Source: Hellea sp.
GTDB lineage: Bacteria > Pseudomonadota > Alphaproteobacteria > Caulobacterales > Maricaulaceae
Reading direction: 5' to 3'
Length of the DNA stretch: 39,800 nt
NCBI GenBank assembly: GCA_020628495.1
Contig: JAHDFA010000009.1
Location: 1 to 39,800 of the forward strand
Position numbers and translations under genes: made by a program. Shown piece by piece: positions 14,834-22,966 of the stretch (positions within the stretch are counted from its first letter, which is position 1; each line of letters opens with the position of its first letter). The notes below the pieces were generated by a model. That model saw only the letters and a program-made list of their open reading frames with translations. It was not told where the DNA came from and did no database searches.

Positions 14834-15265
14834 TTACTCGGCAGCAATTGCATCCATGAACATACCGTTCAACCTGGCCCCAATGGTTTCGCCGTGGCCA
14901 AGAGGTTCATCATCTGATTCCATAGAATACACCGCAATGTTTTCTGCCAAGCTGTCTAAAAGACCTTTTGGCAAGGCCTCATAGGCCATCCGCCATGTTT
15001 GAAAAGCGCGGTCAACGATTGGCCCTTTATGCAATAATTCCAAGCCGTAGTGACGCGGGTCAGCGCTAATGACCTCGAACAAATTCTCAACATTCTCAAC
15101 ATCGCCTTCAAGAATTTGAATGTAACGATCACCGTCAAATAAGAGCAGCCCTGTTACGCCCGTCGACGGGTTATTCCGCTGTGAAGACTCCAAAATATCT
15201 TTCACATTCTCGGCGCTGCTTTGTGGCTTAGCCAAGCTGGTATAAATTAATTCCAATAAAGCCAT
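14834..15265 (-). CDS. BLUF-domain blue-light photoreceptor
   Basis: Encodes 143 residues, a stand-alone BLUF protein. The flavin-binding signatures are all present: Tyr8 in 'ELIYTSLA', Asn31 or Asn32 in 'QRNNPSTGVTGLLL', Gln50 in 'DRYIQILEG', and Trp91/Met93 in 'TWRMAYEAL'. Tyr and Gln form the light-sensing hydrogen-bond network with FAD. After residue 100 a short helical extension follows, with no attached output domain, so the signal must pass by protein contact. It is convergent with regA, 84 bases away. Its partner is not evident. Confidence 0.93.
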   Translation of the reverse strand: MALLELIYTSLAKPQSSAENVKDILESSQRNNPSTGVTGLLLFDGDRYIQILEGDVENVENLFEVISADPRHYGLELLHKGPIVDRAFQTWRMAYEALPKGLLDSLAENIAVYSMESDDEPLGHGETIGARLNGMFMDAIAAE

Positions 15266-15339
15266 AATGGGTCGTCCTGATTTCAGGTCTCAGTAGTATC
15301 GTGGTTATAAATGATTACGGCTGCCATCTCATTAGAGTT

Positions 15340-15368
15340 TTGACAGTGCTATGATATTCAGTCACAAT
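15340..15368 (+). promoter_or_regulatory. Candidate sigma-70 promoter for the DUF3604 operon
   Basis: A perfect TTGACA at 15340-15345 is followed 17 bases later by CACAAT at 15363-15368. The start codon at 15391 is preceded by AAGGGGA. The -10 match is partial (4 of 6), so the assignment is moderate. Confidence 0.45.
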
Positions 15369-15390
15369 TGCAGTTATAAGGGGAAAGTAA

Positions 15391-17301
15391 ATGAAAATAA
15401 AATGGATGGTGGAATCTGCCGCAATTTTAGGTCTTGCCGCATGTGGCGATGTATCTGTTAAAAGTCCCGCAGATAAACCAGCTTCCTCAAAAACTGTCGC
15501 AAAAGCGGAGCGAACGACCGGCTATAATCCGACCAAAAATGTTTATTTTGGTGATTTGCACATTCATACAAAGAACAGCTTTGATGCTTATATTTTCAAT
15601 GTCCGCACAACACCGGCGCATGTTTATCGTTTCGCATCCGGGGACACTTTGAAACATCCATCCGGCTTCGATATGAGGCTGGCCGGGCCGCCTTTGGATT
15701 TTGTCGCAGCAACAGATCACGGTGCTTATATGGGTATATTACCCGCGATGGATGACCCGGACAGCCCGCTTTCAGATTTGGACATATCGAAGAAGATTTT
15801 CGGAGCGAATGACCCTGATTCGATTATCCGAAACTTTCAAACCATAGGGCAATCCGTTCGAAGCGGAGACCCTATTGACGGCCTTTATGATCGCGACCTG
15901 GTTGACCGCACATGGCAAGATGCTGTTGCGACGGCGGACCGATATTATACGCCCGGAAAGCTCACAACATTTGCAGCCTATGAATATACGGCCGTCACGA
16001 CACGCAGCGACAGTTCGGGAACTTTCGCAGGCGGCAATCTGCATCGAAATGTCGTTTTCGAAAACGCCGCGCCGGACCGCCTTTACAGCGTTTTGGAATC
16101 TCCAAACCCCGAAGACTTATGGGACTGGATGGATGATCAGCGCAGTACCGGTCTTGATGTTATATCCATTCCGCATAATTCAAACGTGTCCGACGGAAAA
16201 ATGTTTGATATGGTTGAATATGGCGGCGGGGTCATAGATGCGGATTATGCGAGCCAACGTATTCGGAATGAGCCAATCGTCGAAATGTCCCAAGTTAAAG
16301 GCACGTCAGAGACACATCCGGCGCTCTCACCAAATGATGAATATGCCGGATTTGAAATTTACGACAAATTGCTGGCCTCTAACATTGAGAGCAAAATTAA
16401 CGGCTCCTATGTCCGCGAAGCTCTGGCACGGGGTTTGGCTCTTGAGGCGGCGACGGGCACGAACCCGTATGCCTTCGGTTTGATTGGCAGTTCCGACAGT
16501 CATGTCGCGGGCGGATCTTATGACGAAAATGACTATTGGTCCAAAGTTGGGGTGGTTGACGGCTCTGCGGCCCAGCGCGGTTCTATACCGCCCGGCGGAG
16601 CAAAAACATGGGAAGGCGTCGAGCGCGACCCCAATGCGGAGAACTGGTTCTCCAAATGGAGTGCGGCAGGATATGCCGCTGTTTGGGCAGAGGAAAATAC
16701 GCGCGAATCCATTTTTAGCGGCATGCGCCGGAAAGAGACTTACGCTACATCAGGCCCGCGAATTCGTTTGCGTTTCTTTGGCGGAGATATGAGTGCAGAC
16801 ATGTTGAACGCAGCGAATATGGCCGAGCAAGGCTATAGCGCAGGTGTTCCTATGGGCGGAAATCTGATAACAGATACAGCGCCGACATTTATGGCGTGGG
16901 CCGCGCGCGATCCGCGCGGCGCGCAACTTGACAGGCTGCAAATTATCAAATCCTGGAATACCGCAGACGGCCCGCAGGAATCTGTCTATGATATAGTCTG
17001 TTCTAACGGCGCCTCTCCAGATCCAGCCAGCAATCGATGTCCCGACAATGGCGCAAGTGTTGATCTGTCCAACTGTGCGCCATCCACGGGACAAGGCGAC
17101 CCGGAGTTAAAAGCTGTTTGGACGGATCCGGATTACAAGTCCGGCGAAGCTGCCGCTTATTATGTCCGCGTATTGGAAAATCCGACATGCCGATGGTCGA
17201 CTTGGGACGCGTTAAAGGTGGGAATGGAATATCATCCCGACCTGCCCACAACAATTAAAGAGCGTGCCTGGTCCTCGCCGATATGGACATCTTCAAATTA
17301 A
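15391..17301 (+). CDS. DUF3604 lipoprotein, PHP-like metal-dependent hydrolase
   Basis: Encodes 636 residues. A lipoprotein signal with LAAC places the lipidated Cys at 18. The rest fits DUF3604 (PF12228). 'NVYFGDLHIHTKNSFDA' gives the metal-ligand pattern D55-x-H57-x-H59; 'VAATDHG' gives D109-H110; 'SIPHNSN' and 'GSSDSHVAGG' supply further His/Asp ligands. This resembles the PHP fold of metal-dependent phosphoesterases, but the family's reaction is unknown. Four Cys near the C-terminus ('IVCSNGA', 'SNRCPDN', 'NCAPS', 'PTCRW') could form two disulfides, fitting a periplasmic or surface location. The stop is immediately followed by the PPIase start, and then by the HupE-like gene, forming a tight operon. 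Confidence 0.9.
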   Translation: MKIKWMVESAAILGLAACGDVSVKSPADKPASSKTVAKAERTTGYNPTKNVYFGDLHIHTKNSFDAYIFNVRTTPAHVYRFASGDTLKHPSGFDMRLAGPPLDFVAATDHGAYMGILPAMDDPDSPLSDLDISKKIFGANDPDSIIRNFQTIGQSVRSGDPIDGLYDRDLVDRTWQDAVATADRYYTPGKLTTFAAYEYTAVTTRSDSSGTFAGGNLHRNVVFENAAPDRLYSVLESPNPEDLWDWMDDQRSTGLDVISIPHNSNVSDGKMFDMVEYGGGVIDADYASQRIRNEPIVEMSQVKGTSETHPALSPNDEYAGFEIYDKLLASNIESKINGSYVREALARGLALEAATGTNPYAFGLIGSSDSHVAGGSYDENDYWSKVGVVDGSAAQRGSIPPGGAKTWEGVERDPNAENWFSKWSAAGYAAVWAEENTRESIFSGMRRKETYATSGPRIRLRFFGGDMSADMLNAANMAEQGYSAGVPMGGNLITDTAPTFMAWAARDPRGAQLDRLQIIKSWNTADGPQESVYDIVCSNGASPDPASNRCPDNGASVDLSNCAPSTGQGDPELKAVWTDPDYKSGEAAAYYVRVLENPTCRWSTWDALKVGMEYHPDLPTTIKERAWSSPIWTSSN

Positions 17302-18123
17302 ATGAAAAACCTATTGCGCGAGCCTTTCGTCCATTTCGTCATATTGGGCGCCCTTTTATTTGTGGCCCATAGTCTTTGGCAAAAACACGTCACCAAAACC
17401 GACCGAACCATTTTGGTCAGTGCCGCAGAGATGGAACGACAAGCCCGTATGTTCGCAAATGAGAATTTGCGGCAACCGTCTGATGCGGATTTAAAAGGAT
17501 TGCTCTTCGCGCATATTGAAGAGCAAGCCTTAATGCGTGAAGCGCAGCGTCTGGGATTGAATGAGGATGATACAATTATCAGGCGGAGATTGGCGCAGAA
17601 AATGCGCTTTATGATCAGTGATGTCAGCACGCCCGACCTAGCGCCGCGGGCTGAATTGAAAATATGGTTTGAGGAAAATCCAAAGCGCTTCGTCCGGCCC
17701 GAAACGCGTAGCTTTGATCACGTCTATCTCTCGCCTAAAGGCCGCGCCGACACCGTTATTGAGGACGCCAAAGCGCTGTTGAATGCGGGGATATCAGAAA
17801 ATTGGAGAGCGCAGGGAGACGCCTTTATGACGGGCCGTCAGTTTACAAAATTAGCCCAACCGGCCGTGCAACGTGACTTCGGGACGGCCTTTTCCGACAA
17901 ACTCTTCGCCCTTCCAAATGAACCCGGTTGGCAAGGCCCCATCAACTCTGCCTTTGGCGTTCATATTGTGCGACTGACAAATGTCACGCCTGAATTTCTG
18001 CCGGAATTTGGCGAGATACAAGCCGAAGTCGAGGCCGTCTGGCTGGAGGAAGCAAAGCGGATTGAAAATGAAAAAGCTCTGAAAAACCTCATTGAACAAT
18101 ACAATGTTGAGGTCGCCGAGTGA
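17302..18123 (+). CDS. Membrane-anchored parvulin-type peptidyl-prolyl isomerase
   Basis: Encodes 273 residues. One N-terminal membrane helix (about 9-25) anchors the protein with its bulk in the periplasm. Residues 35-110 form a helical SurA-N-like region ('FAHIEEQALMREAQRLGLNEDD'), and residues about 115-240 are a degenerate rotamase domain with the family-like 'GWQGPINSAFGVHIVRL'. It would assist folding of secreted proteins. Its ATG directly follows the DUF3604 stop, and its stop overlaps the GTG start of the HupE-like gene. It most likely serves the lipoprotein or permease of this operon. This isomerase type recurs with DUF3604 and HupE genes in other genomes as far as I recall; that should be checked. 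Confidence 0.88.
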   Translation: MKNLLREPFVHFVILGALLFVAHSLWQKHVTKTDRTILVSAAEMERQARMFANENLRQPSDADLKGLLFAHIEEQALMREAQRLGLNEDDTIIRRRLAQKMRFMISDVSTPDLAPRAELKIWFEENPKRFVRPETRSFDHVYLSPKGRADTVIEDAKALLNAGISENWRAQGDAFMTGRQFTKLAQPAVQRDFGTAFSDKLFALPNEPGWQGPINSAFGVHIVRLTNVTPEFLPEFGEIQAEVEAVWLEEAKRIENEKALKNLIEQYNVEVAE

Positions 18124-19094
18124 GACGCCTTTTATGGGCCGCATTGATATGGTGTCTCGCCGCAACGTCTTTCGCGCATGAGGTCCGCCCCGCTTTTCTA
18201 AAAATTGCGGAAACGAAAGCCGGTGAATTTTCTGTTGTCTGGAAACAGCCTGTCCTCTCCGGACAGCGCCTTCGCATCAAGCCGACCTTCCCGCAAGGCT
18301 GCGAACAATCCGAACCCCGTTTGTTCCGTAACGGAGATACGGTCGCCGAAAAATTCTCAATCATCTGTGACTTACGCCAAGGCACAGTCTCTCTTCCGGG
18401 CTTGGAAAATACCCTAACCGACGCCTTTGTGGAAATCACCTATCTGGACGAGACATCGCGCTCGGCACTTTTAAAACCCGCCAATCCTTTACTGTCCTTA
18501 TCCGGCCCGCAAGCCAGCCCGGCCAAAGCCTATCTCGGCATTGGCGTGGAGCACATTATATTTGGCTGGGATCACTTGCTTTTCGTGATTGGACTGACCT
18601 TGCTCGTGGGTGGACGGCGGGTTTGGGGCGTCTCAACTGCCTTTACGCTCGCCCATTCTATTACACTAGCGGCCACGTCTCTTGGCGGCATCAACTTGCC
18701 GTCCCGGCCCGTGGAAATTTTAATTGCCGGTTCGATTGTTCTGCTCGGCGTTGAAGTTATGCACAAACGATCAAGGCGTGAAACCTTGGGCGTGAGGCGT
18801 CCCTATCTGATCGCCTTTGCCATCGGCCTCATCCATGGTTTCGGGTTTGCAGGTGCTTTAGCGGAAATTGGATTACCACAAGGCACAGAGTTTTGGGCAC
18901 TGCTTTTGTTCAATTTGGGTGTAGAATTGGGACAATTTGCCGTGATCGCGCTTTCATTATTCTGTCTTTGTATTGTCACAAAATTGGGACAAAACTGGCG
19001 TAAAGCTGTCGAAATAATGATCGTTTATGGTTTCGCGACCATTGCCATGTTCTGGGTTTTTCAACGCGTGGCGCCCTATTTCGGGAGCGCTTGA
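18120..19094 (+). CDS. HupE/UreJ-family membrane protein (possible metal permease)
   Basis: Encodes 324 residues from a GTG that overlaps the upstream stop (GTGA). The signal peptide ends in SFA, leaving His20 as the likely mature N-terminus (HEVRP), as in HupE proteins. A periplasmic beta-rich domain covers 21-130. Seven or so membrane helices follow from 136. The HupE/UreJ signature HX5DH appears as H145-IIFGW-D151-H152, and a second motif 'IGLIHGFGFAGALAE' is clear. Classical HupE/UreJ take up nickel for hydrogenase or urease; neither enzyme is present here. The extended N-terminal domain marks the HupE_UreJ_2 subgroup of unknown substrate. A metal supplied to the DUF3604 enzyme is a reasonable hypothesis. 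Confidence 0.9.
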   Translation: MRRLLWAALIWCLAATSFAHEVRPAFLKIAETKAGEFSVVWKQPVLSGQRLRIKPTFPQGCEQSEPRLFRNGDTVAEKFSIICDLRQGTVSLPGLENTLTDAFVEITYLDETSRSALLKPANPLLSLSGPQASPAKAYLGIGVEHIIFGWDHLLFVIGLTLLVGGRRVWGVSTAFTLAHSITLAATSLGGINLPSRPVEILIAGSIVLLGVEVMHKRSRRETLGVRRPYLIAFAIGLIHGFGFAGALAEIGLPQGTEFWALLLFNLGVELGQFAVIALSLFCLCIVTKLGQNWRKAVEIMIVYGFATIAMFWVFQRVAPYFGSA

Positions 19095-19127
19095 GAGCCC
19101 GCCGTAAAGTCTTTAAGCGGAGCGGAT

Positions 19128-19985
19128 ATGTCCGACACGCCAAAACATTACCGCGCCCTGTTTATCAGCGATGTGCATTTAGGATCGAAAGGCTGCCAAG
19201 CCGAAGCGCTGTGCGAGTTTCTGGATAGCCATACGGCAGATACACTTTATCTCGTCGGCGATATTATTGACGGCTGGCGGCTGAAGAAAAAATGGTTCTG
19301 GCCGCAATCCCATACCAATGTCGTCGAAGAAATTCTCTCCATGGCCAAAAAAGGCACGGATGTTTATTACATCGCGGGCAATCACGATGAATTTTTGCGC
19401 GGTTTTCTGCGTTTTAAAATGAAATTTGGCGAAGTGAACCTGTCTAATCGGGAAACCCATATCGGTGTGGACGGACGACATTATCTGGTCGTGCATGGCG
19501 ATATGTTTGATGGCCTGATGCGCGCGGATCGCAAGTGGATTATGCATTTAGGTGATAACGCCTATAATCTGTTGCTCTGGATTAATACAAAGCTGAATTT
19601 CGTACGCCGGAAATTAGGGCTGGAATATTGGTCTTTGTCCAAGAGTCTGAAGACCCGCACCAAACGCGCAATGAACTTTATCCATTCCTTTGAAGAGCAA
19701 GTCGCGGATTATTGCCGCCGAAAAGAGTATGACGGCGCAATTTGCGGGCATATTCATGTCGCGGAAATGCGGGAAATTGACGGAATTGTTTATATGAATG
19801 ACGGCGATTGGGTGGAGAGCTGCACGGCGCTGGCCGAACATCATGACGGACGCTGGGAGCTGCTGCACAATAAACCGAAACATGCCCGCAAGCGAAAGCC
19901 GTCCAAAAAGCAACAGCTCGTCGAAATTCCCTTAGGCCCTATTCTGTCCGGAAAACACCGACGTGGTAGTGAGAGAGAGACTTGA
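19128..19985 (+). CDS. LpxH-like UDP-2,3-diacylglucosamine diphosphatase / metallophosphoesterase
   Basis: Encodes 285 residues of the calcineurin-like phosphoesterase fold. Metal-binding motifs are complete: D15-x-H17 in 'SDVHLGS', D45 in 'LVGDIIDGW', N85-H86 in 'AGNHDE', 'VVHGDMFDG', and 'CGHIHVA'. Members of this group are annotated as UDP-2,3-diacylglucosamine diphosphatases, which make lipid X in lipid A synthesis; other phosphate-ester substrates are possible. GGAG precedes the ATG at 19128. The C-terminal tail is basic (KHARKRKPSKKQQ), and its final seven codons or so are antisense to the tRNA at 19964-20040. Confidence 0.88.
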   Translation: MSDTPKHYRALFISDVHLGSKGCQAEALCEFLDSHTADTLYLVGDIIDGWRLKKKWFWPQSHTNVVEEILSMAKKGTDVYYIAGNHDEFLRGFLRFKMKFGEVNLSNRETHIGVDGRHYLVVHGDMFDGLMRADRKWIMHLGDNAYNLLLWINTKLNFVRRKLGLEYWSLSKSLKTRTKRAMNFIHSFEEQVADYCRRKEYDGAICGHIHVAEMREIDGIVYMNDGDWVESCTALAEHHDGRWELLHNKPKHARKRKPSKKQQLVEIPLGPILSGKHRRGSERET

Positions 19986-20040
19986 ACTCTCGACCTCAGG
20001 ATTATGAGTCCTGCGCTCTAACCAGCTGAGCTACCTCACC
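19964..20040 (-). tRNA. tRNA-CAU (most likely elongator tRNA-Met)
   Basis: The minus strand folds as a standard tRNA of 77 bases including an encoded CCA (19964-19966). Acceptor halves GGTGAGG and TCTCACT pair with G-U at both ends. The D arm is GCTC...GAGC, the anticodon stem CAGGA/TCCTG encloses loop CTCATAA (anticodon CAU), and the T arm is GAGAG-TTCAAGT-CTCTC. The discriminator is A. CAU is shared by Met elongator, initiator and lysidine-modified Ile tRNA. The D-loop and G1-U72 pair fit the elongator form, but Ile2 cannot be ruled out. Confidence 0.93.
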
Positions 20041-20059
20041 ATCCGTCGAATGAAGGCGC

Positions 20060-20088
20060 GATGTAAGCCAAGACGCCCCCCCGCGCAA
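20060..20088 (-). promoter_or_regulatory. Candidate tRNA promoter
   Basis: On the minus strand, TTGCGC (20083-20088) and TACATC (20060-20065) are spaced exactly 17 bases. The -10-like element lies 19 bases before the tRNA 5' end at 20040. The spacer is very G-rich. Confidence 0.45.
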
Positions 20089-20150
20089 GTGGTTCGCGCG
20101 TCTTCTTGCGGGGAATTGCAGGTTGGGATTTTGACTTCGCCTTTAGGTAA

Positions 20151-22493
20151 TCAGTACCCCCCGCAAACGGCATTATTCATCTCAACTGCGCGATCGATCT
20201 GTCTACGGTTGAAACGATGCCATTCCTCATTCCTCAATGGGACAATAGGTCGGTCAACCTTCACGAGGTTGCAGGCGAGACGTCGATTGTCGATAATCAA
20301 ATATGTGTCCTGGCCGGCACGTCCGATGCTTTGTCCGTCCGGCGTGTTGAGCTTTCTGTAATATGCCATCGCATCTTTTTCAGACAAAAAATAATTGGCT
20401 TGATTCGATCCGCCTATGCGGTTGAAGTAAGTCTCGCCCGGTATGGCTTTGACGAGGTCGGCGACCTCCTCCTCCGGCCCGGTGAACCCCAATGCCGACA
20501 TCGGAACATTCAAGGTCATCAAACAATCATCTTCGTTCACAGACCCCATGGCCATGGTCGATTGGGTGACGTCTTTGCCGTTTATCGTCCGCGAAATGGA
20601 GTTGAGACGATATCTAGAGATCACCCGTTTGCGTGCCTGCACTGTCGACCCATCCAATTCGAAAGCGTCATAACTACAGCTCCCAAAGCTGAAAACGTCG
20701 ATCCTGTCTGAGCGTCGGTTCGTCCCAGCGGTCCGCATCGAGGGCGTAGGATTGCTGCGTGCGGAAGCCTCTGCGCGCCGGGCTTCGCGCCGTTCATGGC
20801 GGCGCATCTTGTCTTCCGCGCGGCGTTTTTCGTCGGCGGCCTCCAGATTCTTGCGCAGCTGTTCTTCCCGTTCCCACCGCATGAGATCGGCTTGGGCTTT
20901 CGCAGCTCGTGCTTGCCTCTCATATTCGATCTGACGTGCGATATCCTGACGGCGTTGCGTATCACTCATTTGTGTGCGCCGGACCTCTCGATTGGTTTGC
21001 TGCTTGATCCGCTGGTCGGTCTCCACGGCCTCGCCCAGACCTTCCGCCAGCGCGCCGAAGAAAATGGCCGCATTCTGGCGGCGTTGCTCCGCCTCTTCGC
21101 GTCTTTGAATCGCCTGCCGTTCGGCCCAGCGGCGCTCGCTTTCCTTGGCTTCGGCGATCCGGACGCGTTGGTCGATTCGCATTTTCTGCAAGCTGTCACG
21201 TTTTTGGCAGCTTGTGCCAGCCCTGACAGCGCAACCTTTTTCATAATAATGCTCGGCTATATCCCAATCCTTGGAAACAAAATGACCAGTCTCGAAAAAA
21301 CGCCCGACGATCGTGCAGGCATATCGCGCGCTGGCCTTTCCACAACTGCGGCCCATATCGGCGAACTGCTCGGCGCGATTGATGAACCAATCAGCGTTTC
21401 GGATACTGATAATCCTCGAAATATTCTCGCCCCCGACATAGAGGCCCTCTCCGCCATGCGTGAACACCATCGCACCGACCTCAAGTCCCGACTCTATTCC
21501 GAGGTTTCCCAGTCGGATCAGGTGGTCGAAATTTGACGAGTCATAGAGATTGACCGTGCCATCGGCCCCACCTGTTGCAATGCGGTTTGCACTGACCGCG
21601 ACGGACAAAGCGGCTCGCGTATGATGTTTATGCGTTTTGAGTAATGCACCTGTTGAAGCATCCCAAATTCTGAACGTCTGGTCGTCGGAAACGGAAAATA
21701 CGTAAGCGCCATCCGGACTGAACTCCACGGCTCGGACAGGCCCTGTATGTCCCGCTAAAGTAATCCGTTGCTGGCCATTGCTCAAATCCCAGACATGCGC
21801 CAACCCCCGTTTATCACCCGTTACGAGAAGGCGGCCATCGCGAGAATAGGCTTCGGTGTAAACGGCGCCCTGATGTTCAAATGTGTAACGCGTTTTGCCG
21901 TCGCTCATGCGTTTGACCTTGGTCCGGCCGTCCAGGTCAGAGGCCGCATAAGTGCTGCCATCCGGCGACACTTCCATGGAAAGGATGGTAGATTTGATCC
22001 GCTTCTCAAAAGGCTTTGTGAGCTGCCCGGTAAAGGCCGATCGTTTGACAATCCGACCGACTTTGCCACGGTTGCCAATCAAGATCTGATTGTCCGGCGT
22101 CGGCGCAATCGGAAAGCTCTTGCGTCGATCCTTCTTGTCGGTCTTTTGTTCGTGAAGAAGTTCGTAAGTCAGCTGCTCCCATCGATCCAGGCTCGTGACC
22201 GGCAGGGCCGCCTGGGAAGGTCGGAAGGTTTTGAACTGATGAAAACCGTGCTGGAAACCGATCAGCAGATCGCCATTTTCCAGCAGGTCCGCCGTCCGAA
22301 CGGCCTGGCTGCCACCGCCCCCGAAATAGACCCGTTCACTGATGGAAAGGTTCTGCCATTTTATCAGCTCGTCTTGCGACAGAGACTGCGCTGTGACTTG
22401 AGAGGACAGTAATAAGCCGATCCCTAACATCAGCAGAGCTCGCGAAATGCCCGATAATGCGTTGGAGTCGAAAAGACATGGTAGACGTAACAT
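20151..22493 (-). CDS. Periplasmic WD40-Sel1-coiled-coil protein of unknown function
   Basis: Encodes 780 residues from the ATG at 22493, chosen because AGGGAAG lies upstream at good spacing; a longer reading starts at 22529. A signal peptide ends near residue 35 (SSQVTA). Residues about 165-365 are beta-propeller WD40 repeats ('DGRLLVTGDKRGLAHVWDLSNG', 'GHTGPVRAVEFSPDGAYVFSVSDD', 'FRIWDASTGALLKTH', 'IATGGADGTVNLYD'). Residues about 378-432 form a Cys-rich Sel1-like repeat ('YACTIVGRFFETGHFV', 'AEHYYEKGCAVRAGTSC'). A long Arg/Glu/Ala coiled coil follows at about 438-615, and a separate Cys-containing C-terminal domain at 630-780. I do not know this arrangement as a named family. It stands alone, with no operon partner, in a section that looks more GC-rich than its neighbours. 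Confidence 0.85.
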   Translation of the reverse strand: MLRLPCLFDSNALSGISRALLMLGIGLLLSSQVTAQSLSQDELIKWQNLSISERVYFGGGGSQAVRTADLLENGDLLIGFQHGFHQFKTFRPSQAALPVTSLDRWEQLTYELLHEQKTDKKDRRKSFPIAPTPDNQILIGNRGKVGRIVKRSAFTGQLTKPFEKRIKSTILSMEVSPDGSTYAASDLDGRTKVKRMSDGKTRYTFEHQGAVYTEAYSRDGRLLVTGDKRGLAHVWDLSNGQQRITLAGHTGPVRAVEFSPDGAYVFSVSDDQTFRIWDASTGALLKTHKHHTRAALSVAVSANRIATGGADGTVNLYDSSNFDHLIRLGNLGIESGLEVGAMVFTHGGEGLYVGGENISRIISIRNADWFINRAEQFADMGRSCGKASARYACTIVGRFFETGHFVSKDWDIAEHYYEKGCAVRAGTSCQKRDSLQKMRIDQRVRIAEAKESERRWAERQAIQRREEAEQRRQNAAIFFGALAEGLGEAVETDQRIKQQTNREVRRTQMSDTQRRQDIARQIEYERQARAAKAQADLMRWEREEQLRKNLEAADEKRRAEDKMRRHERREARRAEASARSNPTPSMRTAGTNRRSDRIDVFSFGSCSYDAFELDGSTVQARKRVISRYRLNSISRTINGKDVTQSTMAMGSVNEDDCLMTLNVPMSALGFTGPEEEVADLVKAIPGETYFNRIGGSNQANYFLSEKDAMAYYRKLNTPDGQSIGRAGQDTYLIIDNRRLACNLVKVDRPIVPLRNEEWHRFNRRQIDRAVEMNNAVCGGY

Positions 22494-22840
22494 ATTGGTC
22501 GCTTCCCTAATAAGGGCTGGCCAATCCATATAATCAGGCTTCCCAAGGACCTTTTATAGAAAGCCACACGTAGATAGCAAATGTTAAACCTTCAAGCTTA
22601 ATTTGTTATGGGCACAGCAACAATCATTGGCGATGAATTTCTGGGTGTCGGACGCCACATATTCATGCATCAGGTCAAAGGGCACGCGCCAGCTCATGCC
22701 CGAGCGGCACTTTTACAAGGGCAGCGCCTGCGAGGCCAGATACGCATCGACCAAGTCGGCCGTCCTGGCGCTGACGGGCGAGAGGGCGGAAGGCCCTCAG
22801 CAAGGCCGCGCCGAGAACGGCCGGTAAGAGTCGATGGCGT
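22494..22840. other. Non-coding stretch, possible decayed gene
   Basis: No convincing complete gene is seen. Short open stretches occur on both strands, such as a minus-strand segment read as 'MSWRVPFDLMHEYVASDTQKFIAND' near 22610-22690, but none has a start, ribosome site and full length together. The part from about 22680 to 22830 is GC-rich. It may be the decayed 3' part of whatever the promoter at 22951-22993 once drove. Confidence 0.35.
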
Positions 22841-22936
22841 TTATGCATGTTCGAGTCGGGCTATTCGGGTCTGCAAAGGGTGCCCCATTTTCACTGTCAA
22901 CGGCTCGGCCATACCCAGATTTAAAACGTGTTTCAT
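22841..22936 (-). CDS. 31-residue ORF behind a strong operator-promoter, possibly a truncated antitoxin
   Basis: The minus-strand ATG at 22936 is preceded by AAAGGAG at 22943-22949, 6 bases away, an excellent ribosome site. The product begins MKHVLNLGMAEPLTVKMG and ends at TAA after 31 residues. 'MAEPLTVK' followed by a helix ('LQTRIARLEHA') is like the opening strand and helix of ribbon-helix-helix antitoxins of the ParD type, but too short to complete the fold. The likely explanations are a truncated antitoxin gene or a leader peptide. No toxin-like gene follows. Confidence 0.4.
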   Translation of the reverse strand: MKHVLNLGMAEPLTVKMGHPLQTRIARLEHA

Positions 22937-22950
22937 ATCAGTCTCCTTTC

Positions 22951-22966
22951 GACTACAGAAGTAGTC
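22951..22966. promoter_or_regulatory. Operator dyad 1 (GACTAC-N4-GTAGTC)
   Basis: GACTACAGAAGTAGTC at 22951-22966 is an inverted repeat with 6-base perfect arms. It overlaps the -10 region of the minus-strand promoter for the 31-codon ORF. Read as 7-2-7 it fits GACTACA-N2-TGTAGTC, a BlaI/CopY-like core, with one mismatch. Confidence 0.6.

Noticed and set aside
20796-22412. Plus-strand open frames of 246 and 214 codons opposite the WD40 gene
   Set aside because: The minus-strand frame has a signal peptide, WD40 repeats and a ribosome site. The opposite frames have no recognisable domains.
22568-22605. Second CtrA-like box upstream of the WD40 gene
   Set aside because: The two TTAA tetramers are separated by 10 bases, not 7.
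22603-22964. Plus-strand open frames of 74 and 118 codons
   Set aside because: They lack ribosome sites and family features, and run through the operator-promoter region on the other strand.
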